This document shows, piece by piece, positions 50,463 to 59,477 of a stretch of DNA of 64,000 bases (positions are counted from its first letter, which is position 1; every line of letters begins with the position of its first letter). Position numbers and translations under genes: made by a program. The notes beneath the pieces are model-generated. The model worked only from the letters and a program-made list of their open reading frames with translations, was not told the DNA's origin and did not search any database. This stretch comes from Nocardioides sp. R-C-SC26 (lineage in GTDB: Bacteria; Actinomycetota; Actinomycetes; Propionibacteriales; Nocardioidaceae), in assembly GCF_021246465.1 (NCBI RefSeq), contig NZ_JAHRHK010000015.1, positions 3,559-67,558 on the forward strand. Reading direction: 5' to 3'.

Positions 50463-50540
50463 CGGGGCTCCTCTCCTCGGGGATCTCACGGCCTACGACG
50501 TGGTAAGAGCCCGAGAAGGTTCGTCGCCCTTCAGCGCATC

Positions 50541-51560
50541 TCAGCGGGGAGCGGCGAAGACCTGCACCCAGTAGTGGACATAGGGGGTCCCGGGCGCCTG
50601 GACGTGGCCGACACCGACCTGGGTGACGTCGGCGGACATGATGTTCTTGCAGTGCCCTGCGCTCGCGAGCCACTCCGTGACGACCTCCGAGGGCGTCTTC
50701 TGACCGGCGGCGATGTTCTCCCGCACAGAGCCCCAGACATAGTCCTCAGCGGTCACGCGCATACCCAAGGTGCCCCCGTCAGGGGAGGTGTGGCTGAAGA
50801 AGCCTTCCTTGGCCATCCTCTCAGCGAACTTCTGTGCGGCGGCATCGAGGCGCTCGTCACGCGTTAGGCCAGGAACCGCAGGCATCGACGTCCGCTTGCA
50901 CGATTGAGCGCTCGCCCGAGCCTTGTTCGTCAAGGCGACGACTCGGTCGGCGAAGCTCGGTGGGACCGGCGTCGGGGTGGGCGTGGGAGTCGGCGTCGGG
51001 GTGGGTGTGGGGGTGGATGTGGGGGTGGGGGTCGGGGTCGGGGTGCTCGTGCGGACAACGAGGGCACGAGCCGGAGTGACGACGTCGGGAGAGGACTTCC
51101 CCTTGCCGACCAGGCGCATCCGGATGAGAACCGAGAGCGAGCGGCTCGGCGCGACGTACTCGAACGTGGCGCGACCCCTAGCGCCAGCCGTCCTCCTCAC
51201 CGAACGCTTCCATGGAGACGACTCGCTCGCCTTCCACTCGAGCACGAACTCGCGCCCCGCGCGCGGGCCCTTCGTGACCTGGAGCGCGAAGACGTAGCGA
51301 TCCCGCGGTTCCAACGAGACCGGCTCCAGATCCCACCCGCCGATCCACTCAGCCCAACCCTTGGTCCCCGACTGCTGTGGGGCTCGCTCGGCACCGACTG
51401 CAGCCATCGGTGAACCGGCAGTCGTACCGAGCACGGCTGAGATGACGAGCAGCGGCGCGAGCATCGTCATGGCGGTGGCCACGAGCGCGGTTCGTCCCGC
51501 ACGACGAGATCGACAGGTGGGGGCATCGTCGGTGAACCGAACACGTGAGCGTGGTGTCAT
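50541..51560 (-). CDS. Secreted CAP/SCP-domain protein with PT linker
   Basis: 339 residues. An N-terminal signal sequence with a hydrophobic core near residues 25-45 precedes a beta-rich domain of about 110 residues (SLEPRDRYVFALQVTKGPRAGREF). Then comes a 25-30 residue TPTP linker, and a CAP domain (about 205-339) with the typical HTSPDGG, ENIAAGQ, VTEWLASAGHCKNIM and VGVGHVQAPG...HYWVQVFA motifs. The domain may bind sterol, lipid or peptide. It is separate from its neighbours. Confidence 0.88.
   Translation of the reverse strand: MTPRSRVRFTDDAPTCRSRRAGRTALVATAMTMLAPLLVISAVLGTTAGSPMAAVGAERAPQQSGTKGWAEWIGGWDLEPVSLEPRDRYVFALQVTKGPRAGREFVLEWKASESSPWKRSVRRTAGARGRATFEYVAPSRSLSVLIRMRLVGKGKSSPDVVTPARALVVRTSTPTPTPTPTSTPTPTPTPTPTPTPTPVPPSFADRVVALTNKARASAQSCKRTSMPAVPGLTRDERLDAAAQKFAERMAKEGFFSHTSPDGGTLGMRVTAEDYVWGSVRENIAAGQKTPSEVVTEWLASAGHCKNIMSADVTQVGVGHVQAPGTPYVHYWVQVFAAPR
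50969..51044. repeat. Low-complexity repeat encoding the TPTP linker
   Basis: About 75 bp of degenerate hexamer (GTCGGG/GTGGGT) repeats on the plus strand encode Thr-Pro alternation on the minus strand. Such linkers hold CAP domains away from the membrane or wall. The purine-rich strand could form unusual structures. Confidence 0.8.
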
Positions 51561-51598
51561 GCCGGGATACTCCCACCGGGCAGTTCGGAGGTTCCGCT

Positions 51599-52750
51599 CT
51601 AGTCCACCAGGAGCGGGATGGTCATCTCGTCGGCCGTGAGCGAGCCGTGCAACCCCACGAGGGACTGCTCGTAGCCGAAGCGCTCGCTGGAGAAGATGCC
51701 GTGATCCCCTCGGCACGCGACCAGGACGTCGCCCAGGCGCGGCAGAACAGCGGCGTCGACGGGGCCGAACCACCCGCGAGCGATCGCCTCGCTGCGCGAG
51801 AGCACCTCGGCGACGTCGCCGAGCTGCTCGCGCCATGTCGCCAGGACGTCGTCGACGGCACCGGAGCGGCAGTAGAGGTGACGGAAACGCGCCTCCCCGC
51901 CGAGCAGGGCGACGCCGTCGAGCAGCTCGGCATGCTGGTCGACGTCGGTGCGGTTCTCCGGCGGGCAGTCGACCATGCCGTGATCGGCTACGACGACCAG
52001 ACGGCACGACGGCGGCAGCGCCTCGCGCAGCTGCTCGGCCTCCGCGTCGACCATCGCAAGCTGCTGGAGCCACTGGCTGGAGGAGACGCCCCAGCGATGC
52101 CCGGTCCAGTCGAGATCGCTGTCGTAGAGGTAGGTCAGCGACGGGCGGGCGGCCGAGGAGGACACGGCCGCGGCGATCCGCTCGCCGACCTTGTCGGCCC
52201 CGACGAAGTCGGCACCCCTGCTGGAGGCCAGAGTCAGGCCGGAGCCCTCGAACTCGCGCTTGTTCACCACGGTCACCGTCGCGCCGGCCGCGCCGAGGTC
52301 GGCCAGCGCCGTCGGGTGCGGCTGCCAGTCGAGCGGGTCGACGTCGGCGTCCCAGAAGAGGTGGTTGAGCAGCTGGTCGGTGCCGGGCACCCGCGCGGTG
52401 AAGCCGACGAGGCCGTGCACACCGGGCGTGAGCCCGGTGCCGAAGGAGGACAGGCTGGTCGCGGTCGTCGACGGCACCCCCGCCGTCCCCGAGCCGGACT
52501 CACCCGCCTCGGCGAGGAGGCTCGAGAGGTACGGGGCGGCGTGCGCGTGGCGTCGCAGCAGCCGCGCTCCGAGCCCGTCGACGAGGAAGACGACGTAGGC
52601 GTGCGCTTCGGGCAGTACCAGCGTCGTCGGCGTGCGCCCGGTCAGCGTCAGACCGAGCGCGTTCGACACCGCCGGCACGACGTCGGCCAGCGACCGCGAG
52701 CCGTACGCGGGTTCGACGAACTGCGCACCCACGGGATCCATCCGGCCCAT
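51599..52750 (-). CDS. Alkaline phosphatase superfamily (nucleotide pyrophosphatase-like) protein
   Basis: 383 residues. It has VFLVDGLGARLLRRHAHAAPYLSSL near the N-terminus with the metal Asp of the family, a Thr nucleophile in AGVPSTTATSLSSFGTG, the mid-domain VADHGMVDCP and a C-terminal His-rich GDHGIFSSERFGYEQSLVGLHGS. These fit phosphodiesterase/PglZ-like enzymes of the alkaline phosphatase superfamily. There is no signal peptide, so it is probably cytoplasmic. The ATG at 52750 has GAGG upstream. It starts 14 bp after DUF5998 ends. Confidence 0.88.
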   Translation of the reverse strand: MGRMDPVGAQFVEPAYGSRSLADVVPAVSNALGLTLTGRTPTTLVLPEAHAYVVFLVDGLGARLLRRHAHAAPYLSSLLAEAGESGSGTAGVPSTTATSLSSFGTGLTPGVHGLVGFTARVPGTDQLLNHLFWDADVDPLDWQPHPTALADLGAAGATVTVVNKREFEGSGLTLASSRGADFVGADKVGERIAAAVSSSAARPSLTYLYDSDLDWTGHRWGVSSSQWLQQLAMVDAEAEQLREALPPSCRLVVVADHGMVDCPPENRTDVDQHAELLDGVALLGGEARFRHLYCRSGAVDDVLATWREQLGDVAEVLSRSEAIARGWFGPVDAAVLPRLGDVLVACRGDHGIFSSERFGYEQSLVGLHGSLTADEMTIPLLVD

Positions 52751-52763
52751 CGCCAGCCTCGAC

Positions 52764-53339
52764 TCAGTGCTGGGTGGCGGCCGAGAGGGAGGCCGCGAAC
52801 GCGAGGAGTCCGCCGACCGCCTCGGTGCCGTCGGCGGCCGCGGAGACCCGCAGGGAGAAGTCGTCGGAAGCCAGCACCCCGGTATAGCCGTGGTCGGCCT
52901 CGCACTGGGGGTCGCTGCACGCGGCCGGTTCCAGGTCGACCCGGCTCACCCCGCCCCAGCCGATGGTCATCACGGCTTCTGCGGGCGGGCGCGGGCCCGC
53001 CGTCGGGTTGGCGGTCATCCGCGTGACGACGACCGACTTCACCGACGTCAGGCTGATCGCCTCGGTCGAGGTGCTGGTGTAGGGCTCGGGCAGGAGGTCG
53101 TCGCCGTCGTGCTCGTCGGTGTGGGCCAGGATCAGCCGCGACGGCGTCAGCACCAGCACGCTGAGATGGCGCCGGACCTCGTCACGCTCGAAGGTCGGCT
53201 CGTGGTGCACGAAGAACGAGACGACGTTCTCCCCCGCGACCGCGCCGTCCACGGCGTCGGCGACCACCTCGGGGTAGTAGCCCGTGCGGTCGATCGCCCG
53301 GCGCAGGTCGCCGGTCGGTCCGGAGGTAGAGGAGCGCAT
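52764..53339 (-). CDS. DUF5998 family protein
   Basis: 191 residues. It reads RRAIDRTGYYPEVVADAVDGAVAGENVVSFFVHHEPTFERDEVRRHLSVLVLTPSRL (key segment FVHHEPTFERDEVRRHLSVLVLT), followed by a beta-rich half with MTIGWGGVSRVDLEPAACSDPQCEADHGYTG. This is the DUF5998 pattern, an actinobacterial family near parC and the Pat acetyltransferase. The CSDPQC pair could bind metal. It has no membrane segment. Confidence 0.88.
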   Translation of the reverse strand: MRSSTSGPTGDLRRAIDRTGYYPEVVADAVDGAVAGENVVSFFVHHEPTFERDEVRRHLSVLVLTPSRLILAHTDEHDGDDLLPEPYTSTSTEAISLTSVKSVVVTRMTANPTAGPRPPAEAVMTIGWGGVSRVDLEPAACSDPQCEADHGYTGVLASDDFSLRVSAAADGTEAVGGLLAFAASLSAATQH

Positions 53340-53365
53340 GGCGCCGAGTCTGCCGCACCGGGCAC

Positions 53366-56092
53366 TCAGTGCGGCACGGTGTCCCCAGGATGCGGGTTGA
53401 GGCGCCGGGCGTAGAGGTCGGAGCGCGAATCGCTCACCGGCGCCACGCGCGCTGTCGCGGTCAACACGCTCACGCCGTCCACACCGGCGAGCACGAGGGG
53501 GAGCTCCAGCTGACTGACCTGGGGCAGGTCGTTCTGCAGCTGGGCGATCCGCCCGATCAACGACTCCACGGCGGCGACGTCGACCGGCTCGGCACCCCGA
53601 TATCCGAACAGCAGCGGCGAGCTCTTGACCTCCCGCACGAGGTCGGCGACGTCGCGTCCGCCCAGCGGCGGGATCCGGTAGGCGCGGTCGTTGATGAGAT
53701 CGATGATCGGGCCGCCGAGGCCGAACGAGACGACAGGTCCGAAGAGAGGGTCCTCCATGCTGCGCACCGCGATCGGCACCCCCGGCGGTGCGCACTTCTG
53801 CACGACGAACTGCGCGGCGGCCGGGTCGCGCACCAGAGCCGAGAGCGAGTCCCACGCACTCTTCATCTCGGCCGCCGAGTCGATGTTGCGCCAGACATGG
53901 GCCAGGTCCGGTCGCTCTCGCATGCCCTCGGCGGTGGCCTTCAGGACGACGTCCCACTTCAGCGCCTTGCCGGCGGCCTGCGCCTGCTTGAGGGAACCGA
54001 CGGCGACGGCGTCCCACAGCTCGATGCCGTAGGCGGCGAGCAGCTCCTGCGTCTGACCCCGCGTCAGGTCGGTGCCGGTGGGGTGGATCGAGAGCACCTC
54101 GTTAACGATGCGCCGTGCCGTGGCGACGTCGGCCTCCGCGACGTCGGGCACGGGCGAGTCGGGCGTGCGCAGCCACAGCGCGTAGCCCACCACCTTCGCC
54201 AACGCCCGCACGGCGGACTCCACGGCCGGGTAGCTGGGCACCGAGCCGCGACCCGCCGCGGAACCAGCGACGTCGGGCACGCGCAGGAGCTCGGGCAGGC
54301 CCTCGGCGCCGAGGAACGAGGTGACCAGCGGCTTGTCGGACTGCTCTCCGACGGCGGCGAGCACGTTGGCGACGTCCTCGCCGGAGATGTTGAGCGGCGG
54401 GATGTAGACCGAGATGACGGCGTCCACCTCGTCGTCGTCGATCGCCTCGTCGAGGGCGTCCTCGAAGTCCTCCGCGCTCGGCTCGGCGTGCAGTGTCGTG
54501 GCGCGGCTGACGACGAGACCGACGGCGGCGGCCGCATCGGCGGCGAGCAGACCGAGCGCGTCGGAGTTGCCGACGATCGCGACCCGGCGGCCCTTCGGCA
54601 GCGGCTGGTGGGCCAGCAGCTGCGCGACGTCGAACATCTCCTCGAGCGTGTCGACCTGGATGATGCCCGCCTGGCGGAACATCGCGTCGAGGGCCTCCGG
54701 GGGTGCGGAGATCCGACGGACGGCGTGACCCATCGGCACGCCCTGGGTGGTACGCCCCGAGCGGACGGCGATGATCGGCTTGCGCAGCGAGACACGACGA
54801 GCGATCCGGGAGAACTTGCGCGGGTTCCCGATCGACTCCAGGTAGAGCAGCACGACCTCGGTGGCGTCGTCCTCCTCCCAGTACTGCAGGAGGTCGTTGC
54901 CCGAGACGTCGGCGCGGTTGCCGGCGCTGACGAACGTCGTCAGCCCCAGGCCTCGGTTCTGGACCTTCTCCAAGATCGCCGAGCCGAGCGCACCGGACTG
55001 GCAGAAGAACCCGGCACGGCCCCGTGGCGGCATCACCTGCGAGAGCGAGGCGTTGACCTGGACCCGGGGGTCGGTGTTGATGACCCCGAGGCAGTTCGGG
55101 CCGATCAGGCGCAAGCCGTACGAGCGGGAGAGGCCGACCAGGTGCCGCTGACGCTGACGTCCCTCCTCGCCGGTCTCGGCGAAGCCGGAGGAGATCACGA
55201 TCATGCCGTGCACGCCCTTGGCCGCACAGTCCAGCACGACGTCGTTGACCGACTCGGCCGGGACGGCGACGATCGCGACGTCGACCTCGTCGGGGATGTC
55301 GTTGATGGTGCGGAACGCCGGCAGCCCCGAGACCGCGGCGGCGCTCGGGTTCACGGCGTAGACACGGCCGGTGAAGTCGGCGTTGACCAGGTTGCGCACC
55401 AGCACCTGGCCGATGGTGTCCTGCCGGCGGCTGGCGCCGATCACGGCCACCGAGCGCGGGTTGAAGAAGCGCTCGATCGACGCCGCCTCCGCGCGGTGCT
55501 CGCGGCCCCGCATCACCCCGATCGAGGTGTCGGTCGGGTCGATGGAGAACTCCAGGGTGAGGACGCCGTCCTCGTACCCGCTCGCGACGCGGTAGCCGGC
55601 GTCGCGGAAGGTGTGGATCATCTTGTTGTTGTCGGGCAGGACCTCGGCGGTGAACCGCTCGATGCCGCGTTCGCGCGCCGCCTGCGCCAGGTGCTCGAGC
55701 AGCAGCTGACCGATGCCTCGGCCCTGCTGGGCGTCCTCGACGAGGAACGCGACCTCGGCCTCGGCGTCGCCGACGACGTCGTAACGCCCGACGGCGATCA
55801 TCTTGCCCTGCAGGAGCAGGACCAGCGCGACGCGCTGGTCGTGGTCGACCTGGGTGAACCGCTTGATGTCGCGCTCGGAGAGCTGGGGCATCGGGCTGAA
55901 GAACCGGTAGTACTTCGAGCGGTCGGAGACCCGCGCGTAGAACTCGACGAGCAGGTCGGCGTCGTCCGCGCGGATCGGACGGATGTGCGCCGCCCTGCCG
56001 TCCCGCAGCAGGACGTCGGCCTCCCAGTGGCGTGGCGGCAGCACGCCGGTCGCAGCCTCCCTGCCCGATCCGTCGTCGTCCCGCTGCGTCAC
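53366..56092 (-). CDS. Pat-type protein acetyltransferase (GNAT fused to acyl-CoA synthetase domain)
   Basis: 908 residues. The GNAT domain is N-terminal (about 20-185, with VAFLVEDAQQGRGIGQLLLEHLAQ as the acetyl-CoA loop). It is followed by an NDP-forming acyl-CoA synthetase-like region with a CoA-binding domain (FFNPRSVAVIGASRR), a ligase domain (GVINTDPRVQVNASL) and an ATP-grasp end. This reversed order, opposite to enterobacterial Pat, occurs in Actinobacteria. It acetylates and inactivates acyl-CoA synthetases and other lysine targets. The GTG at 56092 begins the GNAT. Confidence 0.9.
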   Translation of the reverse strand: MTQRDDDGSGREAATGVLPPRHWEADVLLRDGRAAHIRPIRADDADLLVEFYARVSDRSKYYRFFSPMPQLSERDIKRFTQVDHDQRVALVLLLQGKMIAVGRYDVVGDAEAEVAFLVEDAQQGRGIGQLLLEHLAQAARERGIERFTAEVLPDNNKMIHTFRDAGYRVASGYEDGVLTLEFSIDPTDTSIGVMRGREHRAEAASIERFFNPRSVAVIGASRRQDTIGQVLVRNLVNADFTGRVYAVNPSAAAVSGLPAFRTINDIPDEVDVAIVAVPAESVNDVVLDCAAKGVHGMIVISSGFAETGEEGRQRQRHLVGLSRSYGLRLIGPNCLGVINTDPRVQVNASLSQVMPPRGRAGFFCQSGALGSAILEKVQNRGLGLTTFVSAGNRADVSGNDLLQYWEEDDATEVVLLYLESIGNPRKFSRIARRVSLRKPIIAVRSGRTTQGVPMGHAVRRISAPPEALDAMFRQAGIIQVDTLEEMFDVAQLLAHQPLPKGRRVAIVGNSDALGLLAADAAAAVGLVVSRATTLHAEPSAEDFEDALDEAIDDDEVDAVISVYIPPLNISGEDVANVLAAVGEQSDKPLVTSFLGAEGLPELLRVPDVAGSAAGRGSVPSYPAVESAVRALAKVVGYALWLRTPDSPVPDVAEADVATARRIVNEVLSIHPTGTDLTRGQTQELLAAYGIELWDAVAVGSLKQAQAAGKALKWDVVLKATAEGMRERPDLAHVWRNIDSAAEMKSAWDSLSALVRDPAAAQFVVQKCAPPGVPIAVRSMEDPLFGPVVSFGLGGPIIDLINDRAYRIPPLGGRDVADLVREVKSSPLLFGYRGAEPVDVAAVESLIGRIAQLQNDLPQVSQLELPLVLAGVDGVSVLTATARVAPVSDSRSDLYARRLNPHPGDTVPH

Positions 56093-56177
56093 CCGATCAG
56101 CGTATCGGCTGGGGACCGGCCCTCGGGAGGCCCGACACGGCGCGCCTGGCCGCCGAGGACCCCGGCTCGTGGAGAGA

Positions 56178-58691
56178 ATGGAGCACGTGGCGCGACGGAC
56201 CAAGCAGCAAGAGCTCCCCGACGACTTCGAGGAGCACATCCTCGACATCGACGTCCGCGAGGAGATGCGCAACTCCTTCCTGGAGTACGCCTACTCGGTG
56301 ATCTACTCCCGCGCCCTCCCGGACGCGCGGGACGGCCTCAAGCCGGTGCAGCGACGGATCCTCTACACGATGAACGACATGGGGCTGCGTCCCGATCGTG
56401 GTCACGTCAAGAGCGCCCGTGTGGTCGGCGAGGTGATGGGTCGTCTGCACCCACACGGGGACGGCGCGATCTACGACGCTCTGGTCCGTCAGGCGCAGTC
56501 GTGGTCGATGCGACTGCCGACCATCGACGGCCACGGCAACTTCGGGTCGCCCGACGACTCCCCCGCCGCGATGCGCTACACCGAGTGCCGGATGGCGGCG
56601 TCCGCGGTCGCGATGACCGCCGACATCGACGAGGAGACCGTCGACTTCCGGCCCAACTACGACAGCCGCGAGCTCGAGCCGAGTGTCCTGCCTGCGGCGA
56701 TCCCGCATCTCGTCGTCAACGGGACGACGGGCATCGCCGTCGGCATGGCGACCAACTGCGCCCCGCACAACCTGGTCGAGGTCGTTCAGGCGCTGCGGCA
56801 CCTGATCACCCACCCGAAGGCCGATCTCGACGACCTGATGCGTTTCATCCCAGGCCCCGACCTGCCCACCGGCGGCAAGATCGTCGGCCTCGACGGCGTT
56901 CGCGAGGCCTACGAGACCGGCCGCGGGACGTTCCGGATGCGCGCCACCGCGCGGGTGGAGACGATGGGACGTCGTCGCGGCATCGTCGTCACCGAGCTGC
57001 CGTACGGCGTGGGCACCGAGAAGGTGATGGAACGGATCAAGACGCTCGTGCAGGGCAAGAAGCTGCAGGGCATCGCGGACATGAAGGACCTCACCGACCG
57101 CGACCACGGCCTGCGGCTGGTCATCGAGGTGAAGAACGGCTTCGTGCCCGAGGCACTGCTGGAGCAGCTCTACAAGCTGACTCCGATGGAGGACTCCTTC
57201 GGCATCAACAACGTCGCCCTCGTCGACGGGCAGCCCCGCACCCTCGGTCTGAAGGAGATGCTCGAGGTCTTCCTCGGACACCGCTACGAGGTCGTACGCC
57301 GACGCTCGGCCTTCCGCCGCGGCAAGGCCGCCGATCGTCTCCATCTGGTCGAGGGCCTGCTGATCGCGATGCTGGACATCGACGAGGTGATCCAGCTGAT
57401 CCGCGGAAGCGAGAACTCCGAGGAGGCCCGCGAGCGGTTGATGTCGGTCTTCGACCTCACCGAGCCGCAGGCCAGCTACATCCTCGACATGCAACTGCGT
57501 CGGCTCACCCGCTTCTCCCGCATCGAGCTCGAACGCGAGCAGAGCGAGCTGCGACGCACCATCGAGGAGCTCGACGCGATCCTGAGCGACGAGAAGCTGC
57601 TCCGCAAGGTCGTCTCCGACGAACTCGCCGACGTCGCCAAGACCTTCGGGACACCGCGTCGTACCGTGCTGCTGGAGTCGGCTGGTACGACGGTCACGGC
57701 AGCCGCGGCGCCGCTGGAGGTGCCCGACGACCCATGCTTCGCCCTGCTCAGCTCCACGGGCCTGCTCGCCCGGACGACGAGTGCCGACCCGGTGGGCACC
57801 GGTGGGGGCCGCGCCAACCACGACGTCGTCAGCTCCGCGGTGCGCACGACCGCGCGCGGCGAGATCGGGGTGCTGACCAGCCACGGGCGTCTGCGGCGGC
57901 TCGCGGTGCTGGATCTCCCGGCCATCCCGCCGTCTGCCAACGACCCCCACCTGCAGGGCGGTCTGCCGCTGACCGAGGTGCTCGCGCTCGACGCGGGCGA
58001 ACGTGCGCTCGGCCTGTGTCGGATCGCGACCGACGGCCCCGGGCTGGCCCTGGGTACCCGCGACGGCGTGGTGAAGCGGGTCAACCCCGAGGTGCTCGGC
58101 AAGGACGAGTGGGAGGTGATCGGCCTCAAGGACGGCGACGAGGTCGTCGGCGCCGTCGAGCTCGTCACCGGCACCGAGAGCCTGTGCTTCATCACCAGCG
58201 ACGCGCAGCTCCTGCACTTCGGCGCCGACCTGGTGAGGCCGCAGGGCCGCGCCGGCGGCGGAATGGCCGGCATCAAGCTGGCGGCCGGCCAGCGGGTCGT
58301 GTGGTTCGGTGCCGTGGACGGCGACCCGGCCACCTCTGCGGTCGTCACCTCGTCCGGTACCTCCACCGCGTTGCCCGGCACCGAGCCCGGCAGCGTCAAG
58401 GTGACCCCGTTCGAGGAGTACCCCTCCAAGGGCCGCGCGACAGGTGGCGTGCGCTGCCACCGCTTCCTCAAGGGGGAGGATGCCCTCGTCTTCGCGTGGG
58501 CCGGCGCCGCACCCCCGCGAGCGAGCGCCGCGAGCGGGGCTCCCGTCGACCTGCCGCCCGCCGAGGGCCGTCGCGACGGGTCGGGGACTCCGGTGAGTCA
58601 GCCGATCACGGCCTGCGCAGGCCCGCTCGCCGTCCGACTCGGCGCCGGAGCCTCGGCGCCCGAGACGCCCGAGGCCGGTGTGACAGGGTGA
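56178..58691 (+). CDS. parC: DNA topoisomerase IV subunit A
   Basis: 837-residue type IIA topoisomerase A subunit for decatenation. The N-terminal cleavage domain has [31 protein letters not shown], and the catalytic Tyr near residue 134 in [11 protein letters not shown]. The C-terminal beta-pinwheel spans about 500-837 with repeated GxxxK-type strands. There is no clear GyrA-box, which suits ParC better than GyrA. The parE partner lies about 5 kb away, starting beyond the window edge. The start may alternatively be GTG at 56187. Confidence 0.9.
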   Translation: MEHVARRTKQQELPDDFEEHILDIDVREEMRNSFLEYAYSVIYSRALPDARDGLKPVQRRILYTMNDMGLRPDRGHVKSARVVGEVMGRLHPHGDGAIYDALVRQAQSWSMRLPTIDGHGNFGSPDDSPAAMRYTECRMAASAVAMTADIDEETVDFRPNYDSRELEPSVLPAAIPHLVVNGTTGIAVGMATNCAPHNLVEVVQALRHLITHPKADLDDLMRFIPGPDLPTGGKIVGLDGVREAYETGRGTFRMRATARVETMGRRRGIVVTELPYGVGTEKVMERIKTLVQGKKLQGIADMKDLTDRDHGLRLVIEVKNGFVPEALLEQLYKLTPMEDSFGINNVALVDGQPRTLGLKEMLEVFLGHRYEVVRRRSAFRRGKAADRLHLVEGLLIAMLDIDEVIQLIRGSENSEEARERLMSVFDLTEPQASYILDMQLRRLTRFSRIELEREQSELRRTIEELDAILSDEKLLRKVVSDELADVAKTFGTPRRTVLLESAGTTVTAAAAPLEVPDDPCFALLSSTGLLARTTSADPVGTGGGRANHDVVSSAVRTTARGEIGVLTSHGRLRRLAVLDLPAIPPSANDPHLQGGLPLTEVLALDAGERALGLCRIATDGPGLALGTRDGVVKRVNPEVLGKDEWEVIGLKDGDEVVGAVELVTGTESLCFITSDAQLLHFGADLVRPQGRAGGGMAGIKLAAGQRVVWFGAVDGDPATSAVVTSSGTSTALPGTEPGSVKVTPFEEYPSKGRATGGVRCHRFLKGEDALVFAWAGAAPPRASAASGAPVDLPPAEGRRDGSGTPVSQPITACAGPLAVRLGAGASAPETPEAGVTG

Positions 58692-59446
58692 TGGCCATGA
58701 CGAGCCTTCCCGCGGCCCTCCGTCCCATCCGCCGCACCCGCGCCTCGCGCGGTGCGCGAGCCCTCGCCGTCGCGGCGACCGGACTGGCCCTCGCGGCCAC
58801 CCTGTCGGCCTGCAGCGACGACGACGGTGCGGACGGCGGCGGCGCGCCGGCGAACGACGTCCTCGGCGAGGCGAAGACGCACCTCGACGAGACCTCCGGG
58901 GTCCGGCTGACCCTGGCCACCGACGGCACGGCCGACGGCGACTTCCTCAAGTCCGCCACCGGCGTGATCACCGACGCCCCGGCGTTCGAGGGTTCGGTCG
59001 ACGCTCGCTTCATGGGCTTCGACGCCAGTGGCATCAAGATCGTCTCGGTCGACGGCGACCTCTACGTGGACATCCCGGTCACCGGCTGGAGCAAGCAGAA
59101 CCCGGAGGACTTCTGCGCACCCGACCCTGCGACACTGCTCGACCCCGAGACCGGCGTGTCCGGCGTCCTGGGCGCGGCCACCGACCTGGAGAAGGGCGAG
59201 AGCCGCCGGGGAGGCGCGAACAACGACGAGATCCTCACCGACTACTCCGCCACGGTGCCGGGCGAGGCGATCACGAACATCCTGCCGTGCGCGCCCGGCG
59301 ACTCCTTCGACGCGGTGTTCTCCATCGACGACGAGGGCTACCTCCGGACGGCGAAGCTCACGGGTGAGTTCTTCGGCGACGACGACATCACCTACACGAT
59401 CGACGTCGAGGAGTACGACGTGAGCCAGGAGATCAGCGCCCCGTGA
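58691..59446 (+). CDS. LppX/LprAFG-like lipoprotein
   Basis: 251 residues with a signal peptide and lipobox LSACSD near residue 40. The mature protein begins with an acidic Gly-rich linker, then a beta-sheet cup domain as in LppX/LprG (LDETSGVRLTLATDGTADGDFLKSATGVIT; key LATDGTADGDFLKSATG). These proteins bind and carry lipids through the periplasm. The ATG at 58691 overlaps the parC stop (GTGATG). An MFS transporter follows by 32 bp, as lprG-type lipoproteins and MFS pumps often do. Confidence 0.88.
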   Translation: MAMTSLPAALRPIRRTRASRGARALAVAATGLALAATLSACSDDDGADGGGAPANDVLGEAKTHLDETSGVRLTLATDGTADGDFLKSATGVITDAPAFEGSVDARFMGFDASGIKIVSVDGDLYVDIPVTGWSKQNPEDFCAPDPATLLDPETGVSGVLGAATDLEKGESRRGGANNDEILTDYSATVPGEAITNILPCAPGDSFDAVFSIDDEGYLRTAKLTGEFFGDDDITYTIDVEEYDVSQEISAP

Positions 59447-59477
59447 GGCAGCCGGTGCGCATCGACCGGCGGGGTCG

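Noticed and set aside
53369..59446. A 2025-codon plus-strand frame through the acetyltransferase, parC and lipoprotein region
   Set aside because: Only its last part (58691-59446) is a real gene. The rest is antisense to the acetyltransferase or out of frame with parC.
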